64,000 nucleotides of DNA from Planctomycetota bacterium (GTDB taxonomy: Bacteria > Planctomycetota > Phycisphaerae > Phycisphaerales > UBA1924). The notes under the pieces were generated by a model. That model did not search any database and was not told the DNA's origin. It saw only the letters and a list, made by a program, of their open reading frames with translations. The position numbers were made by a program, and so were the translations under genes. Below, piece by piece: positions 16,084 through 24,701 of the stretch. The stretch's first letter is position 1. The number at the start of each line of letters is the position of its first letter. The DNA is taken from positions 186,001 through 250,000 of the forward strand of contig JAFIFX010000001.1 in assembly GCA_020831805.1 (NCBI GenBank), in the 5' to 3' direction.

Positions 16084-17000
16084 GCACACGCATCACCGGG
16101 ACGACACAACCCTTGACGGCCGACGACCCGGTGCTGCGTGAATCACACGCCCACTGCGCCGAGGTCACCCGCTCGAACGCCAAGAACTTCTACCACGGCC
16201 TGCGCCTTGCCCGCGCCGAGCACCGCCGTGCCCTCTACGCCGTCTACGCCTGGATGCGGGCCGCCGACGACATCGCCGACCGCCCGGCCCCCATTGCTGA
16301 CCGGCTCGATGCGCTGGCCGAACTGGAAGCGGAAACCCACGCCCTCTTCGACGCCGAGCCCGTCCGGCCCGACGGCTTCTGGCCCGCGCTGGCCGACAGC
16401 GTCGCCCGGTTCCCGATCGAGCGGATCCAGTTCACCCGTCTGATCGAGGGGATGCGCTGGGACCTGGAGGTCGGCTCCTGCCGGGACGAGGGCGACCTGA
16501 CCCGCTACTGCGCCCGGGTGGCCTCCACCGTCGGGCTGATCTGCACCGCCATCTGGGGCGTGCGCAGCCCCGACGCGAAGGACGAGGCCCGGCGACTGGC
16601 CTACCTCCGCGGCCAGGCCTTCCAACTGACCAATATCCTCCGCGACCTGCGCGAGGATCTCACCGCCGAGCAGCCCCGCTCGTACCTGCCCGCCGAGTCC
16701 TACGCCGCCTTCGGCATCACCCCGCAGACCCTGCTGGCGTGGTCCGACCCCGACGCGTGCCAGGCCTTCATGCGCCACTGGATCGACCGGGCCCGGCTCG
16801 AGTACCGGCGCAGCCGCAACTACGAGCTGACCATCGCCCCGGCCGGCCTGGCCGCGAGCAGCGCGATGCGCGACATCTACCGCGAGTTGCTCGAGCAGAT
16901 CGCCCGCGACCCCCGCGCCGCCCTCCAGGCCCGGGTTTCAGTCCCGACCTCCCGCAAGGTCGTCCTCGCACTCAAGACCGCGCGATCATTCGGTCTATGA
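16080..17000 (+). CDS. hpnD: Presqualene diphosphate synthase HpnD
   Basis: 306 residues, second trans-isoprenyl diphosphate synthase of the operon. The condensing motifs are YAWMRAADDIADR (about residues 55-67) and LTNILRDLREDL (second Asp-rich motif), with RSNAKNFYHGLRL upstream and the Y.RS..YE region near the C-terminus. It condenses two farnesyl diphosphates into presqualene diphosphate. The ATG at 16080 overlaps the hpnC stop, and its own stop overlaps hpnE, both as ATGA, indicating one translationally coupled operon. Confidence 0.9.
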   Translation: MSTRITGTTQPLTADDPVLRESHAHCAEVTRSNAKNFYHGLRLARAEHRRALYAVYAWMRAADDIADRPAPIADRLDALAELEAETHALFDAEPVRPDGFWPALADSVARFPIERIQFTRLIEGMRWDLEVGSCRDEGDLTRYCARVASTVGLICTAIWGVRSPDAKDEARRLAYLRGQAFQLTNILRDLREDLTAEQPRSYLPAESYAAFGITPQTLLAWSDPDACQAFMRHWIDRARLEYRRSRNYELTIAPAGLAASSAMRDIYRELLEQIARDPRAALQARVSVPTSRKVVLALKTARSFGL

Positions 17001-18373
17001 CCACCGACCCCGAATGGGACGCCGCCGTCGTCGGCGGCGGGCTGGCCGGCATCGCCGCCGCCCTGACCCTGGCCGACCACGGCCGGCGCGTAGTTTTGCT
17101 CGAACAGACCCGACGCCTCGGCGGACGGGCTTCGTCCTTCGTCGACCCGACCACCGGCGAAGAGCTCGACAACTGCCAGCATGTCGTCATGGGATGCTGC
17201 ACCAACTACCGCGCCCTGATCGACCGGCTCGGCATGGCCGACGCGTTCGCCTGGAGCCGCGACCAATGGTGGGTCTCCGCCGGCGGGCGCACCGACCGCA
17301 TCGCGCCCGGCCTGCTGCCCGCGCCGGCCCACCACGCCGGATCGTTCCTGCGGGCCTCGTTCCTGACCGCGGGCGACAAACTTGGGATCGCCCGGGCCAT
17401 GGCCCGGCTCGCACGCGTCGACCCGGGCGCGTGGCGTGACCGGTCCTTCGCCGAGTTCCTGGCGGACACCGGCCAGACCCGGCGGGCCGTCGCCCGGTTC
17501 TGGCGCCCGGTGGTCGTCTCGGCCTGCAACGCCGAGCCCGAGCACGCCGGGGCCGACCTGGCGATGAAGGTCTTCCGCGAGGGCCTGATGGCGGGGGCCG
17601 AGGCCGGTTCCATCGGCGTGCCCCGCGTCCCGCTCGCCCGGCTCTACGAGGGCGTCCCCGGGCTGCTCGAACGGCACGGCTCGTCCGTCCGCTTCGGCGC
17701 GTTCGCCACACGCATCCACCCCGGCCCCCCCGCCACCATCGAGCTGCGCGACGCCGAGCCGGTCCGCGCCGAACGGGTGATCCTCGCCCTGCCCTTCGAG
17801 CGGGTCGCGTCCGTGCTCGATCCATCATTCCACGACCCCCGCGTCGAGGCCCTGTCCGGCCTGGCCCACTCGCCCATCCTCGGCGTGCATCTGCGGCTGG
17901 ACCGGCCCGTGCTGCCCACGCCGCACGCCGTGCTGGTCGACCGGCCCACGCAGTGGCTGTTCCGCAAGGACGACGACGGCCGCGCGGTCCACGCGGTGGT
18001 CTCCGCCGCCGACGATTGGACCGCGCTGCCGGACGAGGCGATCACCGCCCGCGTCGTCGAGGACCTGCGCGCCTGCTACCCCGACGCCGGCCCGTTCACC
18101 GTTGAGTGGTCCCGCCCGGTGCGGTCCAAGCGGGCGACCTTCCTCGCACGCCCCGGCGTCCACGCCCACCGGCCGCCGGTCGCGGCGTCAGACAGCCCCC
18201 TGCTGCTCGCCGGCGACTACACCGACACCGGCTGGCCCGCGACGATGGAGGGCGCGGTGCGCTCCGGCATCGCGGCCGCCGCGGCGGTGCTGGGGCGCGA
18301 CCCCGCGACTATGCTCACACCGGACCTGCCCTTCGCCCCGCTCGCCTCGGCGGTGATGCGCCGGAGGGCATGA
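16997..18373 (+). CDS. hpnE: Hydroxysqualene dehydroxylase HpnE
   Basis: 458 residues, FAD-dependent amine-oxidase/phytoene-desaturase-like enzyme. The N-terminal Rossmann motif is AAVVGGGLAGIAAALTLAD with GGRASSF downstream. The HpnE-specific DNCQHVVMGCCTNY segment and the C-terminal FAD-contact LLAGDYTDTGWPATMEGAVRSG are clear. It reduces hydroxysqualene to squalene. The start overlaps the hpnD stop. No squalene-hopene cyclase or other hopanoid gene is visible in the window, so the end product (hopanoid, sterol or free squalene) cannot be told here. Confidence 0.93.
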   Translation: MTTDPEWDAAVVGGGLAGIAAALTLADHGRRVVLLEQTRRLGGRASSFVDPTTGEELDNCQHVVMGCCTNYRALIDRLGMADAFAWSRDQWWVSAGGRTDRIAPGLLPAPAHHAGSFLRASFLTAGDKLGIARAMARLARVDPGAWRDRSFAEFLADTGQTRRAVARFWRPVVVSACNAEPEHAGADLAMKVFREGLMAGAEAGSIGVPRVPLARLYEGVPGLLERHGSSVRFGAFATRIHPGPPATIELRDAEPVRAERVILALPFERVASVLDPSFHDPRVEALSGLAHSPILGVHLRLDRPVLPTPHAVLVDRPTQWLFRKDDDGRAVHAVVSAADDWTALPDEAITARVVEDLRACYPDAGPFTVEWSRPVRSKRATFLARPGVHAHRPPVAASDSPLLLAGDYTDTGWPATMEGAVRSGIAAAAAVLGRDPATMLTPDLPFAPLASAVMRRRA

Positions 18374-18392
18374 TGACACACGGGTGGAACCC

Positions 18393-19493
18393 ATGCTGTT
18401 CGACGACTTCCGACGCCTTCTCGCGGGCGCCGCGCTGCTGGCCGCGGGCCTGCTGACCGGGCCGGCCGCCCACGCCGGCGCGACCGAGCCGTTCACCGAC
18501 GAGGACATCAAGCGGACCGAGGCGGAAGTCGCCTCGATGGACTCCCTGCGCCGCTTCGGCATCGCCGAGGCCCCGGCCAGGACCGAGGGCGCCCTCCGCA
18601 TCGCCACCTACAACCTCATGAACCTCTTCACCGAGGACGACGCCGGGGAAAACGCCGAGCCCAAGCCCCTGCACGAACTGGTCGCCGTCGCGCGGGCCAT
18701 CCGCGCGATCGACGCGGACATCCTGCTGCTCCAGGAGGTCGGCTCGCTCGGCTCGCTCGAATGGTTCCGCGACCGGTTCCTCGACGGCATGGGCTACGAC
18801 CACGCCGCCGCGCCCGACGCCGGGGACCTCCGCGGCATCCGCCAGGCGGTCCTCTCCCGCCACCCGATCACCGACACCCAGGTCTGGCCGGGCAAGGAGC
18901 TGGGGGGCGTTCACCCCGAACTTTATGGCACGCAGCCGAACTGGCACGCCGGGGAACCGGTCGCGTTCCGCCGGTCCCCGCTGCGGGCGGACATCGCCAT
19001 TCCCGACCCGGAAACAGGGGAAGAGGCAACCCGGATCATCACCTTCTTCGTGGTGCATCACAAGGCCGGGCGGTTCAGCGCGTATTGGCGGGAGGCCGAG
19101 GCCAAGGCCCTGCTGAAACTTGTTGAGGAAGTCGCCGAGGCCCACCCGGAGCGGCCGGTGTTCATCGCGGGCGATTTCAACGCGTTGGCGACGGACGAAT
19201 CGGTCCGGACCTACCTGCGAGCGGGTTTTCACGATATCTTCGCAGAGCATCCGCGGGACAACCGGGTCGTGTCCCACGAGTCCGGCCGCCGGATCGACAT
19301 GATCCTGGCCAACCGGGCCGCCTTGCCGCAAGTTCTTTCCGAGAAAGCCTTTGTGCTCGGCACCGCCGCCCGGCCCGAGGGGATCAACTGGCGGGACCTG
19401 CCCACCCTGCCCGGGCTGGCGTCGGACCACTACCCCGTGGTGGTGGAGAAATCCCTCAGGCCGATCCGCCCAACCGGCGGTTCTTCGCCGTGA
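18393..19493 (+). CDS. Exported endonuclease/exonuclease/phosphatase-family protein
   Basis: About 366 residues. An N-terminal signal peptide (hydrophobic run LLAGAALLAAGLLTG, cleavage near AHAGA) is followed by an EEP-fold domain: IATYNLMNLF, then LLLQEVGS (metal-binding Glu), FIAGDFNALATD and the terminal GLASDHYPVVV. These are the catalytic Asn, Glu, Asp and His positions of DNase I-like phosphohydrolases. Substrates could be nucleic acids, phospholipids or inositol phosphates. A GTG nine bases upstream (18384) is an alternative start. It begins 19 bp after hpnE and may share its transcript. Confidence 0.85.
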   Translation: MLFDDFRRLLAGAALLAAGLLTGPAAHAGATEPFTDEDIKRTEAEVASMDSLRRFGIAEAPARTEGALRIATYNLMNLFTEDDAGENAEPKPLHELVAVARAIRAIDADILLLQEVGSLGSLEWFRDRFLDGMGYDHAAAPDAGDLRGIRQAVLSRHPITDTQVWPGKELGGVHPELYGTQPNWHAGEPVAFRRSPLRADIAIPDPETGEEATRIITFFVVHHKAGRFSAYWREAEAKALLKLVEEVAEAHPERPVFIAGDFNALATDESVRTYLRAGFHDIFAEHPRDNRVVSHESGRRIDMILANRAALPQVLSEKAFVLGTAARPEGINWRDLPTLPGLASDHYPVVVEKSLRPIRPTGGSSP

Positions 19494-19583
19494 ACGATTC
19501 CTCATCCCGGGCCGCAGCGTGTACAATAACTTGAATCTTTTTGGCCCGGATCTCGCCGCGGCGGAGAACAGGAAACGACCCCC

Positions 19584-19955
19584 ATGGGTGAAGCAAAGCC
19601 TTGGCAGATCATTCTGGTGGTAGTGGCCCTTGGTGTGCTCGGGTTTTCGGTGTGGCGGTCCATGAACTCGGGCAAGCCGGAACTGACACGAAGCGTCATG
19701 CTCGCGGATGTCGCCACTGGGGATCTGTTCGAATTGTCCTTGGCCGGTCGACGGGCGGCGGTCTATCCCGAGATCCATCCGGACACCGGCGAGCGCACGC
19801 TGATGCCCGTCAAGCAGGAAGAGGACGGCACCTGGAAGTTGCTGGAATATACCTTTCCCGCACTGCAGGATGTCTCCGTTGAAGCCCCCGCCGTCGATAT
19901 GACTACACGGACCGTAAATGTCAATCAGAGCCGGCCCCGCCGCATCCGGCTGTAA
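19584..19955 (+). CDS. Small membrane-anchored protein, unknown function
   Basis: 123 residues. One N-terminal helix (IILVVVALGVLGFSVW, residues 9-24) is followed by a soluble domain with LADVATGDLFELSLAGRRAA and a PALQDVSVEAP stretch. It precedes a pseudopilin gene by 24 bp in the same direction, so it may be a co-expressed accessory of that pilin-like protein. No recognised domain. The start ATG at 19584 follows CGACCCCC, without a strong ribosome-binding site. Confidence 0.7.
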   Translation: MGEAKPWQIILVVVALGVLGFSVWRSMNSGKPELTRSVMLADVATGDLFELSLAGRRAAVYPEIHPDTGERTLMPVKQEEDGTWKLLEYTFPALQDVSVEAPAVDMTTRTVNVNQSRPRRIRL

Positions 19956-19979
19956 ACCAGCCGATCAGAGGAACCGATC

Positions 19980-21065
19980 ATGCAGTCCCATCGCACACGC
20001 CATCCGAGAGGCCACGCCTTCACCCTGATCGAGCTGCTGGTGGTCATCGCCATCATCGCCCTGCTCATCGGTATTCTGCTGCCCGCCATCGGCGCCGCGC
20101 GGAACACCGCCCGCACCGTGGTCTGCCAGACCACCATGCGCGGCATTGCCCAGCTCCAGACCCAGTACACGCTGGACAACAGGGACTATTTCGCTTCGCC
20201 GAACACCTCTTCCCTCCAGTACCGGATCCTCCGTCCCGGACGCCCCGGCAACGCGCCAGCCGGGACCCAACTGCTCTTTGACACCACTTCCACCACTCCA
20301 ACCTCCATTATGGACTGGATGAGCCCGCTGCTTGGCGACACGCTTAATCTTTCTCCAAATCGTGCTCGCCGGACCTATCAACTTTTTAACAACTTCGGCT
20401 GTGCCGCAGCCACTGTATTCAACGACAATATTTACCGACCATTCAGTGCCCCGGATGGCCAGCAGTTTGTGGATATCAACAACACGGAGGGGTATCGCCA
20501 GGTCAGCTACCTCGCGCCGACATCCTTCTATTACAATCCCAACGGCACGCCAATATCCGTGACGCAGGGCAGCGGCCTCAACATCACAATCACAGGGTAC
20601 AGTGTCGACCTCGGCAATGGTGCTATTCCGGATCGGAGCTATCGCCAGCAGATCACACGCATTGGTGTCTCGCCGGGCAGCAAGGTCATGTTTTCTGACG
20701 GCACCCGCTTCGCCAGCATCCAGCTCGGCCTGGATTTTGACCCGAATGTGAACCCCGGTAGGTTTGGCTCCTTCACGGAAAGCAATCCGATCGTGCATGG
20801 CTCCACCGCGTACGGTCGACAGCCATTCTCATCTAACGATGTCCAGACCCCGGCCAACTATCAGCTCTCCTTCCGCCACCAGGAGCGGATGAACATCGCC
20901 CAGTGGGACGGCAGCGTGGTGACCATCACGCAGCAAGAGGCCTACACCAACCCCAACCGCTGGTGGCCCAGCGGCAGCCGCTGGACCGACAACGGTGTCA
21001 CCCCCGAATCCCGCGAGTTCATGATCGAGCAGCAGGGCAACCGCACCGACGCCCGGATCCACTGA
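19980..21065 (+). CDS. Type II/IV pseudopilin-like protein (prepilin N-terminus)
   Basis: 361 residues. A short basic leader ends in GHAFTLIELLVV: the prepilin-peptidase site lies between His/Ala and Phe-Thr-Leu-Ile-Glu, and the +5 glutamate is present. A 20-residue hydrophobic helix follows (IELLVVIAIIALLIGILLPAI). The rest is a long polar head with aromatic- and Asn-rich loops and a C-terminal FRHQERMNIAQWDGSVV block. That end matches the W-DG-x-V pattern of planctomycete pseudopilin families in which the C-terminus carries an H-x-G/N-x-x-W-x-DGH-type motif. Ribosome-binding site GAGGAA is seven bases upstream. The middle third is lower in GC than its surroundings. Confidence 0.88.
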   Translation: MQSHRTRHPRGHAFTLIELLVVIAIIALLIGILLPAIGAARNTARTVVCQTTMRGIAQLQTQYTLDNRDYFASPNTSSLQYRILRPGRPGNAPAGTQLLFDTTSTTPTSIMDWMSPLLGDTLNLSPNRARRTYQLFNNFGCAAATVFNDNIYRPFSAPDGQQFVDINNTEGYRQVSYLAPTSFYYNPNGTPISVTQGSGLNITITGYSVDLGNGAIPDRSYRQQITRIGVSPGSKVMFSDGTRFASIQLGLDFDPNVNPGRFGSFTESNPIVHGSTAYGRQPFSSNDVQTPANYQLSFRHQERMNIAQWDGSVVTITQQEAYTNPNRWWPSGSRWTDNGVTPESREFMIEQQGNRTDARIH

Positions 21066-21096
21066 GCACCCTTCCGCAACCCGGTTTCAGACCACC

Positions 21097-21127
21097 AAGC
21101 GACCCTCGGGCCGCTTGTTTCTTTTCC
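21097..21127 (+). terminator. Intrinsic terminator after the pseudopilin gene
   Basis: Stem AAGCGACC / GGCCGCTT (one mismatch) around CTCG, followed by GTTTCTTTT. About 30 bp after the pseudopilin stop. The next 245 bp up to the following gene show no further gene. Confidence 0.75.
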
Positions 21128-21372
21128 TATTTTCACACCCAACCCAACCAGGACCCTCAAACGCGGTTTGTCAAACAATCCGATAACACAAAGTATGTAT
21201 CACCAAACCTTTACATCAATCCGTTGGAGTCTCAGGCATCCTCGGCTATCCTGTATGTCAGAGTGAGAGGCGAATCCGGCCGTCGGCCCGCGGAAGTTCC
21301 TGACCCATCAGGCCGCTGTCGCCGCCCGGACCCGTCCAGTGAGATCCTTCCTTGAGCCCTGGAGAGATGAAC

Positions 21373-22023
21373 ATGAAGAACGCACTTGCTATCGCCCTCG
21401 TCGCCGGCATGACCACCGCCGCTTCCGCGGAGGTCATCACGAGCTGGGTCACCTTCGGCCAGCCCGGCAACCAGGTGTCCACCCCCGTCGGCACCCAGGC
21501 CGACAATGTCACCGGCATCGAGCTGACCCGCGGCCCCGGCCTGAACGCCACCGCCGCCAACAACTCCTTCAGCTCCTCCGGCTGGACGACCGACCAGGCC
21601 CAGGACTATTACTCCTTCGGCTTCACGGTCGACAGCGGCTTTGAGGTCAACCTGGACACCTTCTGGGTGGGCACCCGCTCGTCCGGCACCGGCCCGGGCT
21701 TCCTCGGCCTGTACTACTCCGGTGACGGCTTCACCGGCCTGCTGCACACCTTCGTGCAGGACGGCACCAACTTCAACAACTCCATCGTCGACCTGTCCGG
21801 CCTGACCGGCCTGACCGGCACCGTCGAGTTCCGCATCGCCATGCTCAACGACATCTCCGCCAACGGCGGCACTGTCGGCGCCGGCGGTACCTTCCGCGTC
21901 GGTGACCACTTCGCCGACGGCAACTTCACCGAGATGCGTTTCGAGGGCACGGTCATCCCCGCCCCCGGCGCCCTCGCCCTGATCGGCCTCGGCGGCCTCG
22001 TCGCCGGTCGCCGCCGCCGCTGA
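21373..22023 (+). CDS. PEP-CTERM-like exported protein
   Basis: 216 residues. Signal peptide MKNALAIALVAGMTTAASA, then a beta-rich, Gly/Ser/Thr-rich domain (a predicted adhesin or lectin-like sandwich), and a C-terminal sorting tail: IPAPGALALIGLGGLVAG followed by RRRR. The proline motif, hydrophobic helix and basic end form the PEP-CTERM architecture in its planctomycete P-x-PG variant. Such proteins are processed by an exosortase and end at the cell surface or matrix. GGAGAG lies six bases before the ATG at 21373, which favours it over ATG 21367. Strong terminator downstream. Confidence 0.9.
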   Translation: MKNALAIALVAGMTTAASAEVITSWVTFGQPGNQVSTPVGTQADNVTGIELTRGPGLNATAANNSFSSSGWTTDQAQDYYSFGFTVDSGFEVNLDTFWVGTRSSGTGPGFLGLYYSGDGFTGLLHTFVQDGTNFNNSIVDLSGLTGLTGTVEFRIAMLNDISANGGTVGAGGTFRVGDHFADGNFTEMRFEGTVIPAPGALALIGLGGLVAGRRRR

Positions 22024-22074
22024 TCCCAGCGGTGCCCGGCGGCTTCCAGCCGGACGGCATCATGCCAACCAAAC

Positions 22075-22110
22075 AAGCCCGCCGGTCCCAGCGACCGGCG
22101 GGCTTTGTCG
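22075..22110 (+). terminator. Intrinsic terminator after the PEP-CTERM gene
   Basis: Perfect 13-bp stem AAGCCCGCCGGTC / GACCGGCGGGCTT with loop CCAGC, then a T-rich tail (TGTCGTTTCC). About 50 bp after the stop codon. Confidence 0.9.
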
Positions 22111-22130
22111 TTTCCTTCGGCGCCGGCCGC

Positions 22131-22461
22131 ACAAGCCGCGCCTGGAAAGAAGCGGCCCCCCGTTGCAGAGCGTCCCCGCGCGTTGGCGAGATCCGCACCG
22201 ATCCGTGCTGGACATAGTTCGTGCCGGGTGTGACATGAACCCGCTTTGGTGCTGGGTGTGACGGTGCGGCGCCGTGCTCTTCGCTTCGGGGAGCACGCTT
22301 CGGGGCCTGGATCTGCGATTCCAAACAGCTGCGGACGCCGTGGCTGTACTTTCGCTCGTCACCCGCGTCGGTGTCGCAGCGTGCGAGGGGCCGCTCCTTT
22401 CCAGTCGCGGCTTGTTCAGGACGCGACGCCCGGCGCGTGCTCTACGAAGACGAAGAGCACG
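22131..22461. repeat. Inverted-repeat element with internal hairpins
   Basis: The non-coding gap 22111-22468 contains two long inverted arms, 22131-22161 and 22385-22415 (28 of 31 positions pair). Within and beside them are two further hairpins with the same stem: CGTGCTC...GAGCACG at 22273-22297 and CGTGCTCT...AGAGCACG at 22436-22461. The interior has no convincing reading frame. It could be a small non-autonomous mobile element or a structured RNA. No terminal direct repeat was found. Confidence 0.6.
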
Positions 22462-22468
22462 GCACCGG

Positions 22469-23032
22469 TCACGCCCGGTCCTCACCCAGCCGACGCTCGA
22501 TCCGCAGGATCGCGTCCCGGATCTCGACCAGCACCGCGGCCTCGTCGATCTCGGTCTCGGCCCCGTCCGGACCCGTCGACGCCGAGGACCGACGCCCCGA
22601 CGACCGGTTCTCCAGCCGGTCGCGCTGGTCGAGCACCGCCTTGCGGAAGCCCGGCGTGTCGACGATGCCCACCACCCGCAGCAGCCCCCCCGCCCCCACC
22701 GTCTGCCCCGCGGTCTCGATCCGCAGGCCCCACAGCCCGAACTTGCGCATCAGCGGGCCCTGGTACATGTGCAGGTCCGTGATCTTGCCCAGCGGGACCG
22801 TGCTCTCGACCCGGTTGACGATGCCCTTCTTCAGCTCCAGCGTGTGCTCGGTCAGCACGCAGCTGAGCCGGTCGAGGTAGACCTGGATGATCTTGAACCC
22901 GACGATGAGCACGACCGGGATCAGCACGATCCCGATCAGCGTCACCACGCAGATCAGCAGCGAGCCGATGATGAAGTACTTCTTGACGGCCGGGTCGAAG
23001 GCCGCCTCGCGCAGGACGCGGTGATCGGGCAT
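22469..23032 (-). CDS. Membrane protein with bacterial PH (YdbS-like) domain
   Basis: 187 residues. An N-terminal pair of membrane segments (about residues 20-47: FIIGSLLICVVTLIGIVLIPVVLIVGFKII) is followed by a bacterial pleckstrin-homology domain (DUF304/YdbS type): YLDRLSCVLTEHTLELKKGIVNRVESTVPLGKITD. That pattern, with LTEHTLELKKG and the VPLGKI.D strand, is typical. The C-terminal third is a charged tail with a predicted coiled coil (LVEIRDAILRIERRL). Role unknown in the family. It follows thiG by 50 bp in the same direction, without a recognised functional link. Confidence 0.85.
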   Translation of the reverse strand: MPDHRVLREAAFDPAVKKYFIIGSLLICVVTLIGIVLIPVVLIVGFKIIQVYLDRLSCVLTEHTLELKKGIVNRVESTVPLGKITDLHMYQGPLMRKFGLWGLRIETAGQTVGAGGLLRVVGIVDTPGFRKAVLDQRDRLENRSSGRRSSASTGPDGAETEIDEAAVLVEIRDAILRIERRLGEDRA

Positions 23033-23082
23033 GGAATCTCCTCATTCACTGCTCGGAGGAAACACACCCCGATTCCGGACAC

Positions 23083-23952
23083 TCACTCGCCGGGAATATA
23101 GCTGATCGCCCCTTCCATCGGGCTGCTGGCGGTGGCGTAGAGCTTCTTGTCGATCCGCCCGGCCAGGTAGCTCTGGCGGCCCGCCTCGCAGGCCTTGCGC
23201 ATGGCGTGGGCCATCATGACCGGGTGCTTGGCGTGGGCGACGGCGGTGTTGAGCAGCACGCCGTCGGCGCCCAGCTCCATGGCGTCGGCCACATCGCTGG
23301 CCGCCCCCACGCCCGCGTCGACGATGACGGGGTAGCCCGGGTCGTGCTCCTTGAGGGCCTCGAGGCAGAGGACGATGTTGTTGGGGTTGAGCACGCCCTG
23401 GCCCGAGCCGATGGGCGAGCCGGCGGGCATGACCGACGCCGCCCCGGCGTCCTTGATCCGCCTGGCCACGATCGGGTCGTCCGAGCTGTAGCAGAGCACC
23501 TCGAAGCCGTCATTGACCAGGGTCTCGACGGCCTCGACGGTGCCGATGGGGTCGGGCAGCAGGGTCCGCTTGTCGCCGAGGACCTCGAGTTTCACCCAGC
23601 TCGCGCCGGGGTTGCCCAGCTGTTCGAGGAGGTCGCGCCCCAGCCGGGCGACGCGGACGGCGTCCTCGGCCGTGAAGCACCCGGCGGTGTTCGGCAGGAT
23701 GGTGTACCGGGACAGGTCCAGGTACTCGAGCAGGCTCTTGCCCTCGGCGTTGAACAGGCGTTCGCGGCGGACGGCCACGGTGATCACCTCGGACCCCGAG
23801 GCGTCCAGGGCATCGCGCATCGTCTCCATCGAGGCGTATTTGCCCGTGCCGACGAATAGGCGGCTGGCGAAGGTCCGCCCGGCGATCGTCAGCGGCGAAA
23901 GGCCCGGTTCGGCCACGGCTTTGGGGGGGGTCTGGGACGCGATCTGGCTCAT
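23083..23952 (-). CDS. thiG: Thiazole synthase ThiG
   Basis: 289 residues, TIM-barrel enzyme that builds the thiazole phosphate of thiamine from DXP, dehydroglycine and ThiS thiocarboxylate. Hallmarks: [40 protein letters not shown], the KLEVLGD segment, [43 protein letters not shown]. The N-terminus has about 25 extra residues compared with the usual length of about 256. No ThiS, ThiH/ThiO or other thi gene is adjacent. The ATG at 23952 is the first in the frame. Confidence 0.96.
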   Translation of the reverse strand: MSQIASQTPPKAVAEPGLSPLTIAGRTFASRLFVGTGKYASMETMRDALDASGSEVITVAVRRERLFNAEGKSLLEYLDLSRYTILPNTAGCFTAEDAVRVARLGRDLLEQLGNPGASWVKLEVLGDKRTLLPDPIGTVEAVETLVNDGFEVLCYSSDDPIVARRIKDAGAASVMPAGSPIGSGQGVLNPNNIVLCLEALKEHDPGYPVIVDAGVGAASDVADAMELGADGVLLNTAVAHAKHPVMMAHAMRKACEAGRQSYLAGRIDKKLYATASSPMEGAISYIPGE

Positions 23953-24023
23953 GCCCGATCATAGGGAGCGGCGGGCCACGCCCCGGAGCGATACCCTTCC
24001 TCAGTCCCCCGGAAGGAGACCCG

Positions 24024-24683
24024 ATGCCCGCCCGATGCCCGATGCTGCTGCTCTGCCTGGCCGCCCTGACCGCCCCGATCGCCCTGACCGGCTGCGCCAG
24101 CACCACCATCAAGCTCAAGGAGGCCTTCGGCATCGCCAAGCGCGAGCAGCTCGTCTCCGAGGTCGGCCAGGCCCGCGACGCCCAGGAACAGGCCCGCGAG
24201 CAGTTCGCAACGACCCTTGACGAGTTCAAGGCCCTGACCGGCTACGACGGCGGGGAGTTGGAGCGGGCCTACCGGCGGCTGTCGAACCAGGCCGACCGCA
24301 GCCGCACCCGGGCGGACGCCGTCAGCCGCCGGATCGAGTCGGTCGAGCGGATCGCCAACGCGATGTTCCGCGAGTGGGATCAGGAACTGAAGGAGTACAG
24401 CTCGGACACCCTTCGCGCGGCCAGCGCCGAGCAGCTTGCGCTCACGCGGGATCGCTACCAGCAGATGCTCGGGGCGATGAAGTCGGCCGAGGCCCGGATG
24501 GGCCCGGTGCTGGCGGCCTTCGACGACCAGGTGCTGTTCCTCAAGCACAACCTCAACGCCCGGGCGATCGCATCGCTCCAGACCAGCGTGGGCGAGCTGG
24601 AAACCGAGATCCAGCAGCTCATCGACGAGATGAACACCTCGATCGACGAGGCCAACGCGTTCATCCAGGGGATGGACACCTGA
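24024..24683 (+). CDS. DUF2959-family lipoprotein
   Basis: 219 residues. Lipoprotein signal peptide with lipobox LTGC at about residues 21-24. The mature protein is almost entirely helical with heptad repeats (predicted coiled coil): KLKEAFGIAKREQLVSEV, ARDAQEQAREQFATTLDEFKAL, RRLSNQADRSRTRADAVSRRIESVERIA, DEMNTSIDEANAFIQGM. The opening AFGIAKRE..V..V..ARDAQ..A and the LKHNLNA..I.SL segment match DUF2959. Function unknown; a periplasmic membrane-anchored coiled coil. The ATG at 24024 has GGAAGGAG upstream. Confidence 0.85.
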   Translation: MPARCPMLLLCLAALTAPIALTGCASTTIKLKEAFGIAKREQLVSEVGQARDAQEQAREQFATTLDEFKALTGYDGGELERAYRRLSNQADRSRTRADAVSRRIESVERIANAMFREWDQELKEYSSDTLRAASAEQLALTRDRYQQMLGAMKSAEARMGPVLAAFDDQVLFLKHNLNARAIASLQTSVGELETEIQQLIDEMNTSIDEANAFIQGMDT

Positions 24684-24701
24684 CGATCGGACCCGGCCGG
24701 T

